Position numbers and translations under genes: made by a program. A DNA stretch of 64,000 nucleotides, taken from Streptomyces sp. NBC_00572. GTDB taxonomy: Bacteria; Actinomycetota; Actinomycetes; Streptomycetales; Streptomycetaceae. Shown one piece after another: positions 59,986 through 64,000 of this stretch (positions within the stretch are counted from its first letter, which is position 1; every line of letters starts with the position of its first letter). Where the stretch lies: contig NZ_JAPENX010000001.1 in the NCBI RefSeq assembly GCF_026341815.1, forward strand, positions 372,001 through 436,000, in the 5' to 3' direction. The notes under the pieces are model-generated. The model was not told where the DNA came from and did no database searches. It worked only from the letters and a program-made list of their open reading frames with translations.

Positions 59986-60539
59986 TGTTCGAACGGTTCA
60001 CGAAGGCCGCACGCGCCGTGGTGAAGGGGGCGGTCGAGCACGCGGAGCGGGGTGGCGCGACGGTCGTCACCGAGGAGCACCTGCTGCTCGCCCTGCTCGA
60101 CGGGGAGGGCACCCGGGCGTCGGACGCGCTGCGCACGCTGTGCCCACCGGACCGCCGCCCGTCCCTGGTGGCAGCCCTGACCGACGCCCGGCGCCGGGCG
60201 GGACTCTCCCGGGCGGACGAGGAGGCCCTGGCGGACCTCGGCATCGACGTCGGCGCGATCGTGGCGCGGGTGGAGGAGACCCACGGCGCGGGCGCGCTGG
60301 CGGGTGACCGCAAGGGCTCCGGGTGGTGGTCCGGCCGCCGGTCCTTCTCGCGGGCGGCCAAGACCGTCCTGGAGAAGTCCCTCCGGGTGGCGCTGGCCCG
60401 CAAGGACCGGGAGATCGGCGACGAACACATCCTCCTGGCGCTCACCACGACCGGCGGGGTCGTCTCGGAGGCCCTGGCCGACCACGGCGTGACGTACGCC
60501 TCCGTCGACACGGCGGTCTCCGGCGCGACGGCCCCCTGA
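59985..60539 (+). CDS. Clp N-terminal-domain protein (adaptor-like, no ATPase)
   Basis: 184 residues. Two Clp N (ClpC/ClpA repeat) units (about 1-80 and 112-175), with VTEEHLLLALLDGEG and IGDEHILLALTTTGG. There is no AAA module. ClpC N-domains bind adaptors and substrates, so a free-standing one may compete with or recruit to ClpC. Coupled to the HTH gene by TGATG, it may modify that regulator's stability or activity. This role is inference. Confidence 0.88.
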   Translation: MFERFTKAARAVVKGAVEHAERGGATVVTEEHLLLALLDGEGTRASDALRTLCPPDRRPSLVAALTDARRRAGLSRADEEALADLGIDVGAIVARVEETHGAGALAGDRKGSGWWSGRRSFSRAAKTVLEKSLRVALARKDREIGDEHILLALTTTGGVVSEALADHGVTYASVDTAVSGATAP

Positions 60540-60585
60540 CCCCCGCCCACGCTGCCCACCCGCCCGTATCGCCCGGGGAGCCGGC

Positions 60586-63500
60586 TCAGCCCGCGCTCCC
60601 CGGGCTGCTGTGCCACAACTTCCGCCCGCTCGGGGCCCCTTCGCCCGCCGGCTTGAGGTCGGCCCAGGGGTTCATCTCGTAACCGGTGGACATCCTGATG
60701 CGGCGGCCGGAGTCGCCGTTCGCCCCGGTCGGGGCGGGTTCGGCGAGCAGGTCCCCCACCGCGCCCGGGCCGCCGGACGCCCGGAGTTCGACCAGTTCGG
60801 CGAGGTTCCAGGCGGCGGCGCCGACCACGCTGACGCTGCGGGGGCCGCGCCGCTGGACCACGCCCCTGACCAGGAGCAGCCAGGAGTGGAAGACGGTGTG
60901 GGCGCAGCGCTCGTGGGCGTCGTCGAAGAAGGCGAGGTCGACCAGGCCGGTGCCGTCGTCGAGGGTGGTGAAGATGACCCGCTTGCCGGAACGGATGGGC
61001 GGGGTCTGGGTGGCGGCCTTGGCGCCCGCGACGAGGACGGTCCGGCCGTGCGGGGTCTCGCGGAGGCGCTGGGCGGAGACGACGCCGAGTTCGCGGAGGA
61101 AGGCGTGGTGGTCGCCCATGAGGTGGCGGGAGGCGTCCATGCCGAGGATGCCGAGTTCGGCGCTGAGGCGTTCCGTCTCGTCGAGGTCGGGCAGGCCGAG
61201 GGGGGCCGTCTTCCCGCCCTGCGCGAGCGGGAGTTGACCTCCGTGGGAGGCGGCTCCCCGCTGGACGCGCCGGAGTTCGGTGAGGTGCAGGAGGAGGTCG
61301 CGGCGGTTGGCGCCGAAGGCGTCCAACGCGCCGACCTGGGCGAGTCGTTCGGCGACGGGGGTGCGGGGGCGGGCCCGTTCCCAGAAGTCGAGGAGGGAGG
61401 CGTACGGCTGCCCGGCCTCGATCCGGGCGCTCTCGGCCTCGCTGATGCCGTGCACGTCGGTGAGGCCCAGCCGGAGCCCCCACCGCTCAGGGGAATCAGA
61501 CACCAGTTCGATGCGGTGGGCGACCGCCGATCTGTTCACGTCCAACGGCAGCACCGCCACCCCCCGCCGCCGCGCGTCCGCGAGCAGCAGCCGCTTGGGG
61601 TACATGCCGGGGTCGTGGGTGAGCAGCCCGGCGTAGAAGGCGGCCGGGTGGTGCGCCTTGAGCCAGGCCGACTGGTACGTCGGTACGGCGAAGGCCACGG
61701 CGTGCGCCTTGCAGAAGCCGTACGAGCCGAAGGCCGCCACGATCTCCCAGGTACGGGCGACGACCTCGTCCTCGTATCCGCGCGCGGAGGCCTGCCGGGC
61801 GAACCAGAGCTTGATCCGGCCCTGCGATTCGGCGTCCGAGAGTCCGCGTCGCACCTGGTCGGCCTCGTCGCGGCGGCAGCCGGTCATGATCCGTACGATC
61901 TCGATGATCTGCTCGTGGAAGACGACCACGCCGTACGTCTCCCGCAGGGTCTCCTCCAGGTCGGGATGCGGGTAGCGGACGGGGGCGCGGCCGTGCCGGG
62001 CCTCGATGAAGGGGCGGACCATGTCGGCGGCGACCGGGCCCGGCCGGAAGAGCGAGATGTCGACGACGAGGTCGTGGAAGGTGGCGGGCTGGAGCCGGCC
62101 GACCAGGTCGCGCTGGCCCGGCGACTCGATCTGGAAGCAGCCGAGGGTCTCGGTGGAGCGGATGAGCCGGTACGTCTCGGGGTCGCCCTCCGGGACCGCG
62201 TCGATGTCCGGGCGGATGCCGGTGGCCCGCTCGACCTCGGCGACGGCGTGGGCCATCGCGGACTGCATCCGCACCCCGAGGACGTCGAGCTTGAGCAGCC
62301 CGAGGTCCTCCACGTCCTCCTTGTCGAACTGGGACATGGGGAAGCCCTCCCCGCTGGTGGGCACCACGGGGGTACGGGCGAGCAGCGAGGCGTCCGAGAG
62401 CAGGACCCCGCAGGGGTGCATGGCGGTGCCGCGCGGCAGCGCGTCGAGGGCTTCGACCAGCTCCCAGAGACGTCCGAACTTCTGGCGCTCGCCCGCGAGT
62501 TCGCGCAGTTCGGGCAGTTCGTCGAGGGCGGCGAGCGCGTCGCGGGCGCGGATGTGCGGGAAGGCCTTGGCGAGCCGGTCGATCTCGGCGGGGTCCATGG
62601 AGAGGGCCGCGCCCACGTCCCGTACCGCGTGGCGGACCCGGTAGGTCTCGGGCATGGAGACGGTGGCGACGCGTGCGGTGCCGAAGCGGTCGATGATCGC
62701 CCGGTAGACCTCCAGGCGGCGGGCGGACTCCACGTCGATGTCGATGTCGGGCAGGGCGGTGCGGCGCTTGGAGAGGAAGCGTTCCATCAGCAGTCCGTGC
62801 TCGACCGGGTCGGCGTGGGCGATGCCGAGGAGGTGGTTGACGAGGGAGCCGGCGCCGGAGCCGCGGGCGGCGACCCGGATGCCCATCTTCCGGACGTCAT
62901 CGACGACCTGGGCGACCGTCAGGAAGTAGGTGGCGAAGTGGTGGTGGGCGATGACGTCCAGTTCGCGGTGCATCCGGTCCCAGTAGGCGCCGCGTTTCTC
63001 GTACCCCTTGAGGATCATGCCGGCGGCGGCCCGGGAGGCGAGGACGCGCTGGGCGGTGCGGTGCTCGGCGCCGACGAGGTGCGGTTCGGGGAAGTGCGCG
63101 GAGCCGATGCCGAGGTCGTCCTCGGGGTCGACCAGACAGGCGGCGGCGACCGTCGCGGTCCGTTCGAGGAGCCGGTGGGCGGCGTCCCGGCGGAAGCCGG
63201 CGGCCTCGACGATCCGTTCGGCGGCGGCCAGCATGTCGTCGGCACCCTTGAGCCAGGCCTCGCCACTGTCGAGCTCCTTGCGGGGGTCGACGGGGACGAG
63301 GCGGCGGGCGGAGTCGAGGACGTCGGCCACCGGGCCCTGGCCGGGGTCGGCGTAGCGGACGGAGTTGCCGATGACGGGCGGGACGCCCTGTTCGGCGGCG
63401 AAGCCGACGGTACGGGCGGCGAGCCGCAGGGAGCCGGGCCCGGTGCCGGAGCGCCTGTGGTCGACGGCCGCGAGGCGCAGCGCGTCGCCGTACCGCTCGC

Positions 63501-64000
63501 GCCAGGGGGCGAGCAGCCGGGCGGCCCGGTCGGGGCGGCCGGCGGCGAGGGCGCGTCCGACGTCGGAGTCGGGGCCGAGGAGGACGAAGACGTCTTCCTC
63601 GCACAGGGCGGACCGGGGCAGCAGGGGCCGCTCCCCTCTCCCGGCGTGGGCGGCGGTGATCATCGCGCAGAGCGAGGCCCAGCCGGTGCGGGAGCGGGCG
63701 AGGAAGAGGGCGCGGGGCGCGGACTCGTCGACGAAGGCCCCGCCCCTGACGGGCACCCGCCGTACGTCCCGCGTACCCTCGGGCCCCGGCACCCGCCCCG
63801 GGGCCGGCGCGGGCACCGTCGCCTCGTACGCGAGGTCCACGCCGAACAGCGGACGGACGCCCTCCTTCGCGCATGCCTTGGCGAAGCGGATCGTGCCCGC
63901 GAGGGTGTCGCGGTCGGTCAGGGCGAGTGCGTCCATGCCGCGCTCGGCGGCACGCGCGGCCAGTCGTTCGGGGTGGGAGGCGCCGTAGCGCAGGGAGTAG
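60586..64000 (-). CDS. dnaE2: Error-prone DNA polymerase DnaE2 (N-terminus beyond window)
   Basis: About 1137 residues are visible and the frame stays open to the window edge, so the true start lies outside. PHP domain at the start (SLRYGASHPERL, then MDALALTDRDTLAG), the polymerase palm with catalytic PDIDIDVE, a fingers region, helix-hairpin-helix and an OB fold near the C-terminus (VIFTTLDDGTGLVDLAFF). It copies damaged DNA in SOS mutagenesis with ImuB-type partners. In mycobacteria dnaE2 and imuB are both LexA-controlled. Its own promoter is not in the window. It resembles S. coelicolor SCO1739. Confidence 0.95.
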   Translation of the reverse strand, partial: YSLRYGASHPERLAARAAERGMDALALTDRDTLAGTIRFAKACAKEGVRPLFGVDLAYEATVPAPAPGRVPGPEGTRDVRRVPVRGGAFVDESAPRALFLARSRTGWASLCAMITAAHAGRGERPLLPRSALCEEDVFVLLGPDSDVGRALAAGRPDRAARLLAPWRERYGDALRLAAVDHRRSGTGPGSLRLAARTVGFAAEQGVPPVIGNSVRYADPGQGPVADVLDSARRLVPVDPRKELDSGEAWLKGADDMLAAAERIVEAAGFRRDAAHRLLERTATVAAACLVDPEDDLGIGSAHFPEPHLVGAEHRTAQRVLASRAAAGMILKGYEKRGAYWDRMHRELDVIAHHHFATYFLTVAQVVDDVRKMGIRVAARGSGAGSLVNHLLGIAHADPVEHGLLMERFLSKRRTALPDIDIDVESARRLEVYRAIIDRFGTARVATVSMPETYRVRHAVRDVGAALSMDPAEIDRLAKAFPHIRARDALAALDELPELRELAGERQKFGRLWELVEALDALPRGTAMHPCGVLLSDASLLARTPVVPTSGEGFPMSQFDKEDVEDLGLLKLDVLGVRMQSAMAHAVAEVERATGIRPDIDAVPEGDPETYRLIRSTETLGCFQIESPGQRDLVGRLQPATFHDLVVDISLFRPGPVAADMVRPFIEARHGRAPVRYPHPDLEETLRETYGVVVFHEQIIEIVRIMTGCRRDEADQVRRGLSDAESQGRIKLWFARQASARGYEDEVVARTWEIVAAFGSYGFCKAHAVAFAVPTYQSAWLKAHHPAAFYAGLLTHDPGMYPKRLLLADARRRGVAVLPLDVNRSAVAHRIELVSDSPERWGLRLGLTDVHGISEAESARIEAGQPYASLLDFWERARPRTPVAERLAQVGALDAFGANRRDLLLHLTELRRVQRGAASHGGQLPLAQGGKTAPLGLPDLDETERLSAELGILGMDASRHLMGDHHAFLRELGVVSAQRLRETPHGRTVLVAGAKAATQTPPIRSGKRVIFTTLDDGTGLVDLAFFDDAHERCAHTVFHSWLLLVRGVVQRRGPRSVSVVGAAAWNLAELVELRASGGPGAVGDLLAEPAPTGANGDSGRRIRMSTGYEMNPWADLKPAGEGAPSGRKLWHSSPGSAG

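Overview
The window is chromosomal DNA of a Streptomyces or very close relative. GC is very high, codons end in G/C, GTG and TTG starts and 4-base ATGA/GTGA overlaps are common, and TetR/GntR/MerR/LysR regulators, surface and secreted proteins with Streptomyces-type signals, a gamma-butyrolactone-receptor-like regulator and DnaE2 are present. From memory, the right half (hmgA, GntR, type-ISP-like protein, pseudokinase, SGNH lipase, anchored LPMO, lipase, ImuB-like protein, DnaE2) follows the order of the S. coelicolor SCO1715-SCO1739 block. No rRNA, tRNA, CRISPR array, IS element or prophage was seen.

0-12.2 kb: small metabolic genes and many regulators. These are a BKACE-like enzyme, SoxR, a MaoC hydratase and a TetR sharing a 15-bp operator, an acyl-CoA dehydrogenase divergent from a TetR, an ArsR protein with an EamA exporter, a gamma-butyrolactone-receptor-like TetR, and a TetR that faces a three-gene operon (DUF606 transporter, metallo-hydrolase, DsbA-like protein) across a 70-bp palindrome holding two inverted operators. 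A perfect 21-bp-stem terminator closes this part.

12.3-18.6 kb: the most notable locus, seven co-directional and mostly overlapping genes. The first four match the azomycin (2-nitroimidazole) pathway roh of S. cattleya: RohP (PLP, O2-dependent arginine hydroxylase/oxidase), RohQ (small PIN-like cyclase), RohR (DHDPS-fold retro-aldolase) and RohS (haem-oxygenase-like diiron N-oxygenase with all six metal ligands). They are followed by a Rieske ferredoxin, an NCS1-type permease and a PDR/VanB-type flavin/2Fe-2S reductase, which suggest an electron supply for RohS and a transport route. A hairpin ends the operon.

18.6-32.6 kb, almost all on the minus strand: Zn-alcohol and aldehyde dehydrogenases, a class F sortase with a Gly/Asn-repeat surface protein, a CitMHS transporter, a molybdopterin oxidoreductase and its TetR, and a translationally coupled trio (beta-helix membrane protein, cupredoxin-like lipoprotein, polytopic membrane protein).

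32.7-49.6 kb: homogentisate dioxygenase, GntR, a type-ISP-like protein, a TetR with twin operators in front of a DrrAB-type exporter, a CoA-transferase, a catalytically dead Ser/Thr kinase homologue, an SGNH lipase, a GT2-GT2-polysaccharide deacetylase operon, an AAA protein, GntR, GNAT, DUF402 and DUF6299 proteins.

49.7-64 kb: a tctCBA tripartite transporter divergent from a CitB-type response regulator without its kinase, a wall-anchored AA10 LPMO, a secreted lipase, a LysR/quinone-reductase divergon, and a DNA-damage-tolerance block: an ImuB-like Y-family protein lacking catalytic carboxylates with an SOS-box-like site upstream, an HTH plus Clp-N pair, and DnaE2, whose N-terminus lies beyond the window end. 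A dispersed hairpin repeat sits at two convergent gene junctions (49.1 and 55.5 kb).
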